Positions 1 to 5,522 of a stretch of DNA of 64,000 nt are shown one piece after another. The notes under the pieces were generated by a model that saw only the letters and a list, made by a program, of their open reading frames with translations, ran no database searches and was not told where the DNA came from. The position numbers were made by a program, and so were the translations under genes. Numbering within the stretch: the first letter of the stretch is position 1; each line of letters begins with the position of its first letter. Source of the stretch: a virus; IMG/VR virus record IMGVR_UViG_3300044971_002537, positions 62,001 through 126,000 of that record; one strand, given 5' to 3'.

Positions 1-127
1 AAATGTACTCCATTTCACGCTCCAATTCACTAATATCATCACGAAGTGAGGCATTTTCAGCCTCAAGAGTGGAAATCCGGGCCTTTAAGGCCTGAATATC
101 GTCCAAGTTCACGTTAACGACCGTCAT
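1..127 (-). CDS. Coiled-coil protein, partial (runs off the left edge)
   Basis: The frame opens with ATG at 127 and is still open at base 1, giving 42 residues. The visible part has leucine-zipper-like heptads (LDDIQALKARISTLEAEN, then ELEREMEY), so a coiled coil and probably an oligomer. The gene overlaps the 26-residue membrane peptide upstream by 14 bases, and an AAAGGGA ribosome-binding site lies within that gene, which suggests translational coupling. The function is not recognised. The missing C-terminus lies outside the window. Confidence 0.6.
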   Translation of the reverse strand, partial: MTVVNVNLDDIQALKARISTLEAENASLRDDISELEREMEYI

Positions 128-194
128 TGTAACTCGAAATCCCTTTAAACATCGACAAAATGATCAAAAGTGCCACAAACTTTAATACACGCAT
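114..194 (-). CDS. 26-residue single-span membrane microprotein (copy 1)
   Basis: ATG at 194 follows a strong GGGGGAG site five bases upstream, and TAA ends the frame after 26 codons. The peptide has a basic start (MRVLK), a hydrophobic stretch of about 12 residues (FVALLIILSM) and the tail KGISSYNDGR. It has a near twin of identical length at 1600..1680, with the same MR start, central KGI and final Y-x-DGR. Two diverged copies with good start sites argue that this very short frame is real. It is probably an inner-membrane peptide (N-in); the role is unknown (small lysis, superinfection or host-modifying peptides are possible). Confidence 0.6.
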   Translation of the reverse strand: MRVLKFVALLIILSMFKGISSYNDGR

Positions 195-274
195 AATGCT
201 CCCCCGGTCACATTGTAGCCGAACAATTGCAAAAAGCAAGAGGGGACGGAAACAATCCGCCCCCTCGGATCGGA

Positions 275-643
275 CTATACCGGAGCAGTCAATGCTTCCA
301 GCTCGGAATCGGTGAGGACTCCGTCCTCGGATTCGGGGAAGGCTTCGCCTTCGGGAGGAGCCTCATCTTGAGGAGGTGCGATAGTTCTGGCAGCATCACG
401 CAACGCGATCAAAGCTTCTGCTCGCTTTGAAGTGCGGGGGCCGGTTCGACGCTTGAGAGGAGGGAAGATAAGCTTGAGTTCATCCTCAGTGGTGCCAATC
501 TCCCGCAGATCTTTTCGGGCCGCTGTGATGTTCTGTTGGAGCGAAGCTAGCTTGATTCCAAGTGTTGCGGCCAACTGTTCGTTGGTCTCACCATTGGCGG
601 CGGCGAGTGCGTAAGCTGAACGAAGTTCTGTAACTGTGACCAT
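275..643 (-). CDS. Hypothetical protein, N-terminal HTH-like, acidic C-terminus
   Basis: 122 residues from ATG 643, preceded by AAAGGA. Residues 1-45 look helical with an HTH-like pattern (TNEQLAATLGIKLASLQQNI), as in small DNA-binding or sigma-region-4-like folds. A basic stretch follows (PPLKRRTGPRTSKR), then a proline/glutamate-rich acidic tail. This may be a small regulator, but no family was recognised. It follows the 707..1189 gene after a segment with two perfect hairpins. Confidence 0.6.
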   Translation of the reverse strand: MVTVTELRSAYALAAANGETNEQLAATLGIKLASLQQNITAARKDLREIGTTEDELKLIFPPLKRRTGPRTSKRAEALIALRDAARTIAPPQDEAPPEGEAFPESEDGVLTDSELEALTAPV

Positions 644-662
644 GATGAATTATCCTTTTTGT

Positions 663-708
663 CCGGCTTTGCCGGTCTTTGAAATTCGATCCCAGAACAT
701 CTGGGATC
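663..708 (-). terminator. Two hairpins at the end of the 160-residue gene
   Basis: Two perfect inverted repeats lie between neighbouring genes: GATCCCAGA/TCTGGGATC (688-708, loop of 3) and CCGGC/GCCGG (663-675, loop of 3). The first overlaps the stop codon of the upstream gene. There is no long U run, only a purine-rich stretch before the next start. They may attenuate transcription or protect mRNA ends. Confidence 0.45.
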
Positions 709-1189
709 ATAACATGTGAACTGGAACTGACTGAATCATAGCAGGCGATGTAGCCTCTGTCAATATACCACTTGCGAAAACTTTCATTTTGAAGGCTTCG
801 CCTTCTTCTTGTTTGATCAGACAACACATTGTTGCTGATCTGACTTTTCCATCCTTGCAGACGAATGTCTCATTCTTGTAAGGGTTGTAGGTCACTTCCT
901 GATTATCCTTGCAGTAATCGCTGAAGAGCGGGGCGTCTCCAGCTTCCATGAGGAATCCCATTACAAAAGCATGAACCTCTTTCCTCTTGTTCGCAATCAC
1001 ACGTTGGCGGACTTTCTCATTAACTGGAAAGGTCACGTTTTTGAGGAAAATACATTGCGTGTGAAACCGTACCACACCCTGCTTGACGGACCAAAGACCC
1101 GTGTGCAAATTTCGGTAGACTCGGCAGGGTTTCTCAGGATCGAGGAGGGTCAGTTGTTTACAGTAGGAGTTTGCAATTGGTTTACTCAT
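707..1189 (-). CDS. Conserved-looking hypothetical protein (160 aa)
   Basis: The frame starts at ATG 1189, inside the last bases of the upstream gene (8-base overlap), so the two are co-translated. The sequence begins with a motif-rich segment (SYCKQLTLLDPEKPCRVYRN, then HTGLWSVKQ) and includes FLKNVTFPVNEKVRQRV and KRKEVHAFVMGF. It looks like a compact alpha/beta domain of about 100 residues, followed by a region around FVCKDGKVRSATMC. I recall similar proteins as unannotated genes in phage genomes but cannot name a function. Confidence 0.7.
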   Translation of the reverse strand: MSKPIANSYCKQLTLLDPEKPCRVYRNLHTGLWSVKQGVVRFHTQCIFLKNVTFPVNEKVRQRVIANKRKEVHAFVMGFLMEAGDAPLFSDYCKDNQEVTYNPYKNETFVCKDGKVRSATMCCLIKQEEGEAFKMKVFASGILTEATSPAMIQSVPVHML

Positions 1190-1415
1190 GACGATTAGAC
1201 TCCAAAGCCTTGCTCATGTCGATGATGTGTGTGGGATCTTGATCGTTGATGTCAGCCCAGATGATGATACGAGGAACCCCATCGTACCACTCGATAACGA
1301 TAGGAGAATAATCCCCATCATAGCAGGCAGTCCCCGCGTGTCGAATTGTGATCCCATCAAGGATCACTTTGGCGGAAATTTCTGATTTTGAATTCTCTGG
1401 CCAATTGATTTCCAC
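1182..1415 (-). CDS. Hypothetical protein (77 aa)
   Basis: GTG start at 1415 with an excellent AAAGGAG site seven bases upstream. A near-consensus sigma70 promoter (1452..1479) lies just ahead, so this is the first gene of a leftward unit with 707..1189 and 275..643. The protein is acidic and rich in beta residues (SAKVILDGITIRH, SPIVIEWYDGVPRIIIWADI). No family recognised. Confidence 0.65.
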   Translation of the reverse strand: MEINWPENSKSEISAKVILDGITIRHAGTACYDGDYSPIVIEWYDGVPRIIIWADINDQDPTHIIDMSKALESNRHE

Positions 1416-1451
1416 TGTTGACTCCTTTGGTTTGTTATTTCTTATACACCC

Positions 1452-1479
1452 ATTGTATCAGACATGTTTCTTATGTCAA
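1452..1479 (-). promoter_or_regulatory. Sigma70-type promoter
   Basis: On the minus strand TTGACA and TACAAT are separated by 16 bp. It lies 37 bp upstream of the GTG at 1415 and 45 bp downstream of two-hairpin element R0. Confidence 0.75.
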
Positions 1480-1523
1480 TAGCAATTAGTAAGAAAGACT
1501 AGCATGAAAGAGACGCGAAGTGT

Positions 1524-1577
1524 GTTCCGCCATGACAGGCGGAACAAACAGGAAGGCTCAGGCCCGGCGGGCCGAGG
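1524..1577 (-). repeat. Two-hairpin intergenic element R0 (divergent copy)
   Basis: In RNA sense there is a GC-rich hairpin (CUCGGCCC/GGGCCUGAG, loop GCC), a pyrimidine linker CCUUCCUGUUU, and a second hairpin with stem GUUCCGC/GCGGAAC. The UGGCGG core and linker match the other ten copies; the stems differ. It lies after the second 26-residue gene and before the 1452..1479 promoter. Confidence 0.6.
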
Positions 1578-1599
1578 GGAGGTATTCCCTCCCCCTTAC

Positions 1600-1680
1600 T
1601 CACCGCCCGTCCTTATACCCTAGGATTCCCTTGAGCATTCCCGCAAGCAGGACCATCATGAGCCAGAAAAGCAGCCTCAT
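1600..1680 (-). CDS. 26-residue single-span membrane microprotein (copy 2)
   Basis: ATG at 1680 overlaps the TGA of the DUF7227-like gene (ATGA), a classic translational-coupling arrangement. The 26-residue product starts MRLLFWL, is hydrophobic to about residue 16 and ends KGILGYKDGR. It aligns without gaps to the 26-residue product at 114..194 (shared MR-L, M-x-KGI and Y-x-DGR). The chance of two such frames of equal length is low, so both are probably real membrane peptides. Function unknown. Confidence 0.6.
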   Translation of the reverse strand: MRLLFWLMMVLLAGMLKGILGYKDGR

Positions 1681-2363
1681 TCTTGGCTTTCTAGCTTATG
1701 GGAAAGTCGCTTCTTCGCGGTCCCATGTGCGAGAAATCCAACAATACTTTTCCGGTCCCTGACTTGGCACAGTTTGCACTGGTCGCAAGTCATAGATTCC
1801 TGCGTTTGAGCAGGACATACCACAATCGGCAACCCTAGGGGTGTCTTATTCCCCCGCGTAGGTGCATCTTGCGGAAGGATCACGACCACTGGACCGATGT
1901 TCAGTTGGGCATACTGGTCCGCTTCTGCCATACTATCAGCGGACAAATTGACAGTTAGTCCTCCGGATTCGTTGAGAGACTTGATAGCCTCTCGATTCTG
2001 AGAATCCGTAGGATTATAGTGGGTATAGGTCCAACCCCTAGTGTGAGCTGAAGCCCGCCCTAGTGCGGCAGTCTTTTCCGCATCAATTTTGCCGTTTTCA
2101 TCTTGAGGAAAGTCCCCGGCTTGATTGTGCCGCCACAATTGCCCCTTCGGGAATCTTTCGACTCGTTTGCAAAACGAGTCCCAATTGTCCCCGCGACCAC
2201 CTTCCCCGATTTTCCGCCAGTGCATCCCTAGGGGACCGAAGCGGGCGTAACAATCCGTATCATTAAGAGGACACTCGATAGGGCACGATTTTTTCTCAGT
2301 AGTGGAAACAGGGATTTTGCCAACTTTTATATTGTCAGATTGCATATTAAGAGAAACCCACAT
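1677..2363 (-). CDS. DUF7227-like protein
   Basis: 228 residues from ATG 2363 with GGAG seven bases upstream. An ATG at 2429 is rejected because it lies inside the promoter. Motifs are those of a family common in phages and plasmids that I recall as DUF7227: a Cys cluster near the N-terminus (SCPIECPLNDTDCYA), GPLGMHWRK, QLWRHNQAGDFP, GWTYTHYNP, LTVNLSADSMAEAD, GPVVVILP, VVCPAQT, CDQCKLC and GFLAHGTAKK. The cysteines could bind metal or an Fe-S cluster. The order of motifs resembles radical-SAM-like or TIM-barrel proteins, but that is inference. Biochemical role unknown. Confidence 0.75.
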   Translation of the reverse strand: MWVSLNMQSDNIKVGKIPVSTTEKKSCPIECPLNDTDCYARFGPLGMHWRKIGEGGRGDNWDSFCKRVERFPKGQLWRHNQAGDFPQDENGKIDAEKTAALGRASAHTRGWTYTHYNPTDSQNREAIKSLNESGGLTVNLSADSMAEADQYAQLNIGPVVVILPQDAPTRGNKTPLGLPIVVCPAQTQESMTCDQCKLCQVRDRKSIVGFLAHGTAKKRLSHKLESQE

Positions 2364-2401
2364 AACTCGCTCCAAATAGGGGTGATTGACTTGACTGGTG
2401 C

Positions 2402-2429
2402 ATTGTAACACACTATCAATAATTGTCAA
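2402..2429 (-). promoter_or_regulatory. Sigma70-type promoter
   Basis: TTGACA and TACAAT with a 16-bp spacer on the minus strand. It reads into a short leader containing CACCCCT and then the GGAG/ATG of the DUF7227-like gene. Confidence 0.75.
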
Positions 2430-2472
2430 GCGAAAAACTCACGATTTGAGTCGCTTGGAAGTTACTGAAGTG

Positions 2473-2525
2473 ACACCCGCCACAAGTGGCCGGGTGTAAC
2501 AGGAAGGAAGGCGTCTTTCAGCCCA
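2473..2525 (-). repeat. Two-hairpin intergenic element R1
   Basis: In RNA sense hairpin A is degenerate here (GGGCUGAAAGACGCC). It is followed by UUCCUUCCUGU and hairpin B, stem ACACCCG/CGGGUGU around GCCACUUGUGG. It lies directly behind the intrinsic terminator of the structured RNA and ahead of the 2402..2429 promoter. Confidence 0.7.
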
Positions 2526-2528
2526 CCA

Positions 2529-2560
2529 ATAAAAAAAGCCCAGCATATAGCCGGGCTTTT
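2529..2560 (-). terminator. Intrinsic terminator of the structured RNA
   Basis: Stem GCCCGGC/GCTGGGC around TATAT, followed on the minus strand by seven T, with A-residues on the other side. It is the best canonical terminator in the left region and ends the RNA carrying the tRNA-like domain. Confidence 0.8.
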
Positions 2561-2650
2561 CAAATCTCATATACTCTCCAGCCTTTCGGCCTTGTAGGCG
2601 TAGTAACATACGTTGACGCCTCGTTATTCGGTGTTGCCACCTACAGTATA

Positions 2651-2786
2651 TGCTGAGCATTCACGGTTTCGAACCGCGTTTTCAAGATTGATTTGCTGAC
2701 AGGTAATTACTCTGTTGCCTTCTGCACGTATCGATCCGTGCTTCCGAGTTCTCTCTTGTGTTTTAGCCAGATTAAACTAAATGCCC
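2651..2786 (-). tRNA. tRNA-like domain with a 66-nt anticodon loop
   Basis: The cloverleaf is clear except for the anticodon. Acceptor GGGCAUU pairs with AAUGCUC (one G-U). Position 8-9 is UA, the D-arm is GUUU-AAUCUGGCUA-AAAC, the anticodon stem is CAAGA/UCUUG, the variable loop is AAAA and the T-arm is CGCGG-UUCGAAA-CCGUG, ending in A then GCA. Between the anticodon-stem strands lie 66 nt instead of 7, with internal hairpins GCACG/CGUGC and ACAG/CUGU. This is too short for a group I intron. It could be a tRNA with a small unusual insert or a tRNA mimic serving as a domain of the larger RNA. No identity can be assigned. Confidence 0.55.
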
Positions 2787-2943
2787 GTGGTGTTTCGGTG
2801 TGGTTTATGAAATAAGCCACACAGGGTATTTAAGCTTTTCAAGCTTGTGTTAGGTACTTCGCACGTTGGGACGTTTGAAGATTAGCCGATAGGCCCCTAG
2901 GCTATTTAATGCCCCCTGTGTGTCACCCGACTGACGCCGGGAA

Positions 2944-3147
2944 TTATAGTGGTCGAAGTGGAACCGGATCAATGACCAAATCGTCAATTGATATCTTCAT
3001 CATTTCCAAATTTGACTCGAAACAATCATCATCTTCCAACATGATGGAATATATGTCGTCGAAGACAAATTGCTGAAGTTGTTCGAGTGTCATTGACTCG
3101 ACCACCAAGTTTGCTAGTGATTCTACTTGTTCTGGTGTTGGTTTCAT
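2944..3147 (-). CDS. Small acidic protein (67 aa), probably leaderless
   Basis: ATG at 3147 lies only six bases after a TATAAT hexamer, so a normal transcript would start at or next to the start codon. No Shine-Dalgarno sequence fits. The protein is strongly acidic and begins with a helical segment (KPTPEQVESLANLVVESMTL), followed by LQQFVFDDI and an Asp/Glu-rich middle. Small acidic phage proteins often mimic DNA or bind host polymerase; that is a possibility, not a finding. It is followed by the structured RNA. Confidence 0.6.
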   Translation of the reverse strand: MKPTPEQVESLANLVVESMTLEQLQQFVFDDIYSIMLEDDDCFESNLEMMKISIDDLVIDPVPLRPL

Positions 3148-3153
3148 GGGGTT

Positions 3154-3181
3154 ATTATACCATCAGTAAAAGGAAAGTCAA
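3154..3181 (-). promoter_or_regulatory. Sigma70-type promoter with immediate start codon
   Basis: TTGACT-16 bp-TATAAT on the minus strand. The -10 box ends six bases before the ATG of the 67-residue gene, predicting a leaderless mRNA. The -35 region overlaps the end of the upstream 54-residue gene. Confidence 0.75.
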
Positions 3182-3342
3182 TCTAGAAACTCAACCTTTG
3201 TGGCAATTGCCATCAGATCATGCTCGCCATTCCCGAGATTGAATTCTTTCCCGATGTAGTAAGCGAGTATGCGATCATCAGTACCATTGATGTTGGTGAA
3301 CAGATGATCGCCGTTAGAGAAGTAGACTTTGATTGATCTCAT
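3178..3342 (-). CDS. Hypothetical protein (54 aa)
   Basis: ATG at 3342 begins a 54-residue frame, MRSIKVYFSNGDHLFTN..., ending in VEFLD and TGA at 3178. It has a beta-rich small-domain look (SNGDHLFTNINGTDDRILAYYIG). The start lies 25 nt after hairpin B of R2 with no promoter in between, so hairpin B would be in its 5' leader. No family recognised; sequence composition supports coding. Confidence 0.6.
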   Translation of the reverse strand: MRSIKVYFSNGDHLFTNINGTDDRILAYYIGKEFNLGNGEHDLMAIATKVEFLD

Positions 3343-3367
3343 GGTGGTCTCAGTTGGGTGTTATGTG

Positions 3368-3420
3368 CTAGCCGCCACAAGTGGACGGCTAGAACAGAAA
3401 GAAAGGGGCCTTTCAGCCCC
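3368..3420 (-). repeat. Two-hairpin intergenic element R2
   Basis: RNA sense: GGGGCUGAAAGGCCCC, linker UUUCUUUCUGUU, then stem CUAGCCG/CGGCUAG around UCCACUUGUGG. Compared with R1 and R3 the outer stem has changed on both strands while pairing is kept. Confidence 0.8.
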
Positions 3421-3426
3421 TTCGGA

Positions 3427-3525
3427 TCAGACTTCTTCCAGAGAATACTCCGAACAATAGGCTGGCTTCTTAAAGATCTCTGGAGGGACTTCGAAACCCT
3501 CATTCCCCTGCTTTTCTTCGTTTTC
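3427..3525 (-). pseudogene. Possible 3' remnant of a gene next to the HNH insertion
   Basis: An open minus frame of 32 codons, bounded by TGA on both sides, has a protein-like sequence (GNEGFEVPPEIFKKPAYCSE then YSLEEV) but no ATG, GTG or TTG. Its stop abuts hairpin A of R2, exactly where the other elements follow a gene end. The upstream side runs into the HNH endonuclease on the opposite strand. It may be the tail of a gene cut by that insertion; an unusual start codon is the alternative. Confidence 0.35.
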
Positions 3526-3686
3526 TCAGGACGAATACTGAGTGCGGGTTGTTAGCCTTACATTACAGAGATGACAGACCTAATCAATTGAGGATTGATC
3601 TGATCAGTATTGATGTTTTCTTCAGATTTCAGCGTATTCATATATGGGACTCACTACATATGCCCATTTTGAATACGAGGTTTTTC

Positions 3687-4328
3687 ATGATCACTTGTTT
3701 GACTTGTTTAGTAGAAAAAGATGATGACGATTTCTACCTCAGAAATAAGGCTACCGGCAACAGGTTCCGTAGGTGTAAATCTTGTAATGCAAAAGTCGCT
3801 AGAAAAAGATATGGAGCCGACGAGCTAGCCTATCAAGCTGGTAAGGTAGTCAGGCTTGAGAAAATAGCCAAATTGTCTGATGGGAAGAAGTGTTGTGTCT
3901 CATGCTCGGTCGAGAAAGAACTTTCAGACTTTTACTTTCGTAGTAAGGCTAAAGGAATTTTACAATCGAGATGTAAAGAGTGCCAGAACAATAGCAAGTA
4001 TGAGTACTACTTAGATAACAAAGACAAAATAAAGCAGAGAAAGAAGGATAGAAAGGCTATCGCGACTGAATTTGTCCGGAATATAAAGCTAGCTTCTGGC
4101 TGTTTTTTATGCGAAGAGAATGAGCCGATAGCTTTAGATTTTCATCATTTGGATCCACAAGAAAAGGGCGATAGGATCTCTAATATGACAAAAGAGAGGA
4201 GGACTCTTGAAGACATAGAGGCTGAGATTAAAAAATGTATCCTCTTATGCTCTAATTGTCATAGGAAAGTCCACGCTGGAATAATCAAATTGAAGCATGA
4301 GGGATTCGAACCCTCTTCCAAGGGTTGA
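3687..4328 (+). CDS. HNH homing endonuclease with two zinc ribbons
   Basis: 213 residues from ATG 3687, chosen because GAGG lies seven bases upstream; the frame is open further 5' but without protein-like sequence. Two similar Cys4 ribbons come first (CLTC...CKSC near residues 4-32, CVSC...CKEC near 70-100). A basic linker follows, then the HNH core (CFLC, DFHHLD, LLCSNCHRKVH) at about 145-200. It is on the opposite strand to its neighbours, as expected for a mobile homing gene. The last codons (HEGFEPSSKG) are antisense of tRNA-Glu, so the coding region invades the tRNA gene by 38 bp. The likely target is near that tRNA or in the truncated gene on its left. Confidence 0.85.
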   Translation: MITCLTCLVEKDDDDFYLRNKATGNRFRRCKSCNAKVARKRYGADELAYQAGKVVRLEKIAKLSDGKKCCVSCSVEKELSDFYFRSKAKGILQSRCKECQNNSKYEYYLDNKDKIKQRKKDRKAIATEFVRNIKLASGCFLCEENEPIALDFHHLDPQEKGDRISNMTKERRTLEDIEAEIKKCILLCSNCHRKVHAGIIKLKHEGFEPSSKG

Positions 4329-4362
4329 AAACCCTCGTGTCCTTCCAGTAGACGAATGCTCC
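4291..4362 (-). tRNA. tRNA-Glu (anticodon UUC)
   Basis: 72 nt. Acceptor GGAGCAU pairs with AUGCUUC, D-arm GUCU...GGAC, anticodon loop UUUUCAA (UUC), T-arm GAGGG-UUCGAAU-CCCUC, discriminator A. The UUCGUCUA start of the D-region is typical of bacterial tRNA-Glu. CCA is not encoded. It is transcribed from a consensus promoter 74 bp upstream and overlaps the HNH gene antisense. It would read GAA, a frequent codon in the phage. Confidence 0.93.
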
Positions 4363-4435
4363 GAATCCCGCACTCCTAGTGAGTGAACACTTGTGTGCTT
4401 ATTTACACCACCTGATAAATCAGGGCGGGATTTGA

Positions 4436-4463
4436 ATTATAGCAGCAAATATGCTGCTGTCAA
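4436..4463 (-). promoter_or_regulatory. Consensus promoter with palindromic spacer, for tRNA-Glu
   Basis: Perfect TTGACA and TATAAT separated by 16 bp on the minus strand. The whole spacer is an inverted repeat (GCAGCA-TATT-TGCTGC). It lies between the two tRNA genes, its -35 box touching the 3' end of tRNA-Ile. The symmetry suggests a repressor site placed between the promoter boxes. Confidence 0.8.
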
Positions 4464-4464
4464 G

Positions 4465-4537
4465 TGGGCAGTCATGGAATCGAACCATGTGTGCGGCCTT
4501 ATAAGGACCGTCCTCAAAACCGTCGAGGACACTGCCC
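4465..4537 (-). tRNA. tRNA-Ile (anticodon UAU)
   Basis: 73 nt. Acceptor GGGCAGU/ACUGCCC, D-stem CCUC/GAGG, anticodon stem CGGUC/GGCCG with loop CUUAUAA (UAU), T-arm CAUGG-UUCGAUU-CCAUG, discriminator A, no encoded CCA. It decodes AUA, which is rare in many bacteria but common in this phage's late genes. It sits just downstream of the SH3-like gene and is probably co-transcribed with it. Confidence 0.92.
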
Positions 4538-4550
4538 AAGCTCTACGAGC

Positions 4551-4844
4551 TTATTTTGCCACCAATTCCTTGACTTCGTAGACTTCCCCGCCGATCTGGG
4601 CCTGAATGATGCCCTCAAAAGCGAGACTACGATAGTTCTTCACGACCAAATCATACACAGTGATAACCTTAGCAGACTCTGGAGCGGCCTTGCCAGTGCC
4701 TACGAGGTGTTTTTTCACGTTCGTCTGGCAGTTCAAACGACGGACGTGATTATCACCACGGGCCGCACGGTAGAGAATGCTCATGATCTGGCCATTCGTG
4801 GATCTAACTTTCTGGATCATCTGGTCGCGTGTAACGTATTTCAT
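4551..4844 (-). CDS. SH3-like beta-barrel phage protein
   Basis: 97 residues. AAAGGAC precedes the ATG at 4844. The pattern MKYVTRDQM...GQIMSILYRAARGDNHVRRLNCQ...VITVYDLVVKNYRSL...GGEVYEVK is one I recall from small phage proteins annotated as SH3 beta-barrel fold-containing, including the YDL-x-x-K-x-YRS strand near residues 65-73. The fold is usually a binding module; the partner is unknown. It is expressed from the 4892..4919 promoter and followed by the two tRNAs. Confidence 0.65.
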   Translation of the reverse strand: MKYVTRDQMIQKVRSTNGQIMSILYRAARGDNHVRRLNCQTNVKKHLVGTGKAAPESAKVITVYDLVVKNYRSLAFEGIIQAQIGGEVYEVKELVAK

Positions 4845-4891
4845 AACTAAAGTCCTTTTGGGGGTTAAAAAACTGGTGAACTTGTTAGCCC

Positions 4892-4919
4892 ATTATACTT
4901 CAACAGTACTGGAATGCAA
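4892..4919 (-). promoter_or_regulatory. Sigma70-type promoter
   Basis: TTGCAT-16 bp-TATAAT on the minus strand, in the last codons of the 67-residue gene and 47 bp upstream of the SH3-like gene. Confidence 0.65.
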
Positions 4920-5096
4920 GGTGGTTGTGATAAATTGTTTGTCTTCTGGATCGTTTTTCATCACATCAAACGCCCCATCAATCAGGGCTTTCGATAGCAT
5001 CACTGCCATTTCTGGTGAGATATACATAGTGTCCTTGCCACCGTCAATAGCAATCATGTTTCTGAACCGTCGAACTGTTAGTTGTTTGCTGTCCAC
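4893..5096 (-). CDS. Hypothetical protein (67 aa)
   Basis: GTG at 5096 with GAGGAA nine bases upstream, inside the 3' end of the preceding gene (53-bp overlap). The sequence is convincing as protein: TVRRFRNMIAIDGGKDTMYI then SPEMAVMLSKALIDGAFDVM. A beta hairpin followed by a helix is likely. The carboxy end overlaps the next promoter. No family recognised. Confidence 0.6.
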   Translation of the reverse strand: MDSKQLTVRRFRNMIAIDGGKDTMYISPEMAVMLSKALIDGAFDVMKNDPEDKQFITTTLHSSTVEV

Positions 5097-5319
5097 GTTC
5101 GTATTCCTCGTTAAGTTTTAGCATTTTTGGGTAAGCATCGAAATACGTCAATCCCGATTCAATGAATTTGTAGCGTTTGTATCCGGGATGTTCCGGATTT
5201 GGTTCGAACTGATGTTTATCCATAATGGAACAATTACCCCGAGACATCTCGCTGCGTGGATCTCCATCGAAAGATGGTGGCTTTTGTTTTGCTTGATAGA
5301 TTGCATATCGTTTTGTCAT
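5044..5319 (-). CDS. Hypothetical protein (91 aa), start uncertain, possibly leaderless
   Basis: An ATG at 5319 lies five bases after a TAGAAT box, so the transcript would begin about at the start codon; an upstream frame extension is rejected because it crosses the promoter and R3. Other starts inside (near 5254 and 5223, the latter with GGGGTAA upstream) are possible. The conserved-looking part is EPNPEHPGYKRYKFIESGLT then YFDAYPKMLKLNEEYERG. Function unknown. Confidence 0.5.
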   Translation of the reverse strand: MTKRYAIYQAKQKPPSFDGDPRSEMSRGNCSIMDKHQFEPNPEHPGYKRYKFIESGLTYFDAYPKMLKLNEEYERGQQTTNSSTVQKHDCY

Positions 5320-5324
5320 AGCTA

Positions 5325-5352
5325 ATTCTACCATACTAGAGACATAAGTCAA
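5325..5352 (-). promoter_or_regulatory. Sigma70-type promoter
   Basis: TTGACT-16 bp-TAGAAT on the minus strand, downstream of R3. If the ATG at 5319 is used, the mRNA is leaderless. Confidence 0.65.
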
Positions 5353-5397
5353 GTGGAAAAGTGCCGATTTGGTTAGCGGCTCAGGGTGTCGTCTACT

Positions 5398-5467
5398 GCG
5401 TCCCGCCACAAGTGGCCGGGACGAGCGGGAAGAAAGGGGAGGGGCAGGGCCTTTCGACCCCACCCCT
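5398..5467 (-). repeat. Two-hairpin intergenic element R3 (extended hairpin A)
   Basis: Hairpin A is longer than usual (GAGGGG...CCCCUC outside the GAAA-loop stem). The linker is purine/pyrimidine-biased as in other copies, and hairpin B has stem CGUCCCG/CGGGACG around GCCACUUGUGG. Two further inverted repeats, GGCTAGGG/CCCTAGCC and GAGGCT/AGCCTC, lie at 5474-5521 before the upstream gene's stop. Confidence 0.75.
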
Positions 5468-5522
5468 CAGGGCGGCTAGGGGACACCCCTGAACCCTAGC
5501 CACCATATTCGAGGCTTTAGCC

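Larger units (their letters stand above)
2529..2920 (-). ncRNA. Structured RNA of about 390 nt with an embedded tRNA-like domain
   Basis: No convincing gene is found here, but the minus strand is full of helices. Downstream of the tRNA-like domain an 8-bp stem (2645-2652 with 2568-2575) encloses three hairpins: GGUG-GCAA-CACC, AGGCGU/ACGCCU with an inner AAC/GUU, and GGCC-GAAA-GGCU. Two of the loops are GNRA tetraloops. Upstream are GUGUGG/CCACAC (2798-2822), an AAGCUU inverted repeat and UAGCC/GGCUA. The RNA ends at an intrinsic terminator. It is too small and lacks the conserved features for tmRNA. Large phage RNAs such as GOLLD and ROOL occur next to or around tRNAs, so a relative is possible, but I cannot show it. 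The 5' end is uncertain. Confidence 0.5.

Noticed and set aside
588-827. 79-codon minus-strand frame
   Set aside because: It overlaps the end of the 160-residue gene and two hairpins out of frame, and its sequence is not protein-like.
2439-2660. 73-codon minus-strand frame
   Set aside because: It runs through the intrinsic terminator, the structured RNA and R1; non-coding structure explains the region better.
2654-2786. Group I intron in the tRNA
   Set aside because: The inserted 59 nt beyond a normal loop are far too few, and no conserved P, Q, R or S elements are visible.
2529-2920. tmRNA (ssrA) or permuted tmRNA
   Set aside because: No GGAUUCGACGGG D-loop, no tag reading frame ending in ALAA, and a canonical D-arm is present. 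The 5' and 3' acceptor strands are in normal order, so it is not a permuted tmRNA.
3549-3686. N-terminal extension of the HNH homing gene
   Set aside because: The frame is open but the encoded sequence is not protein-like, and GAGG before the ATG at 3687 gives a better start.
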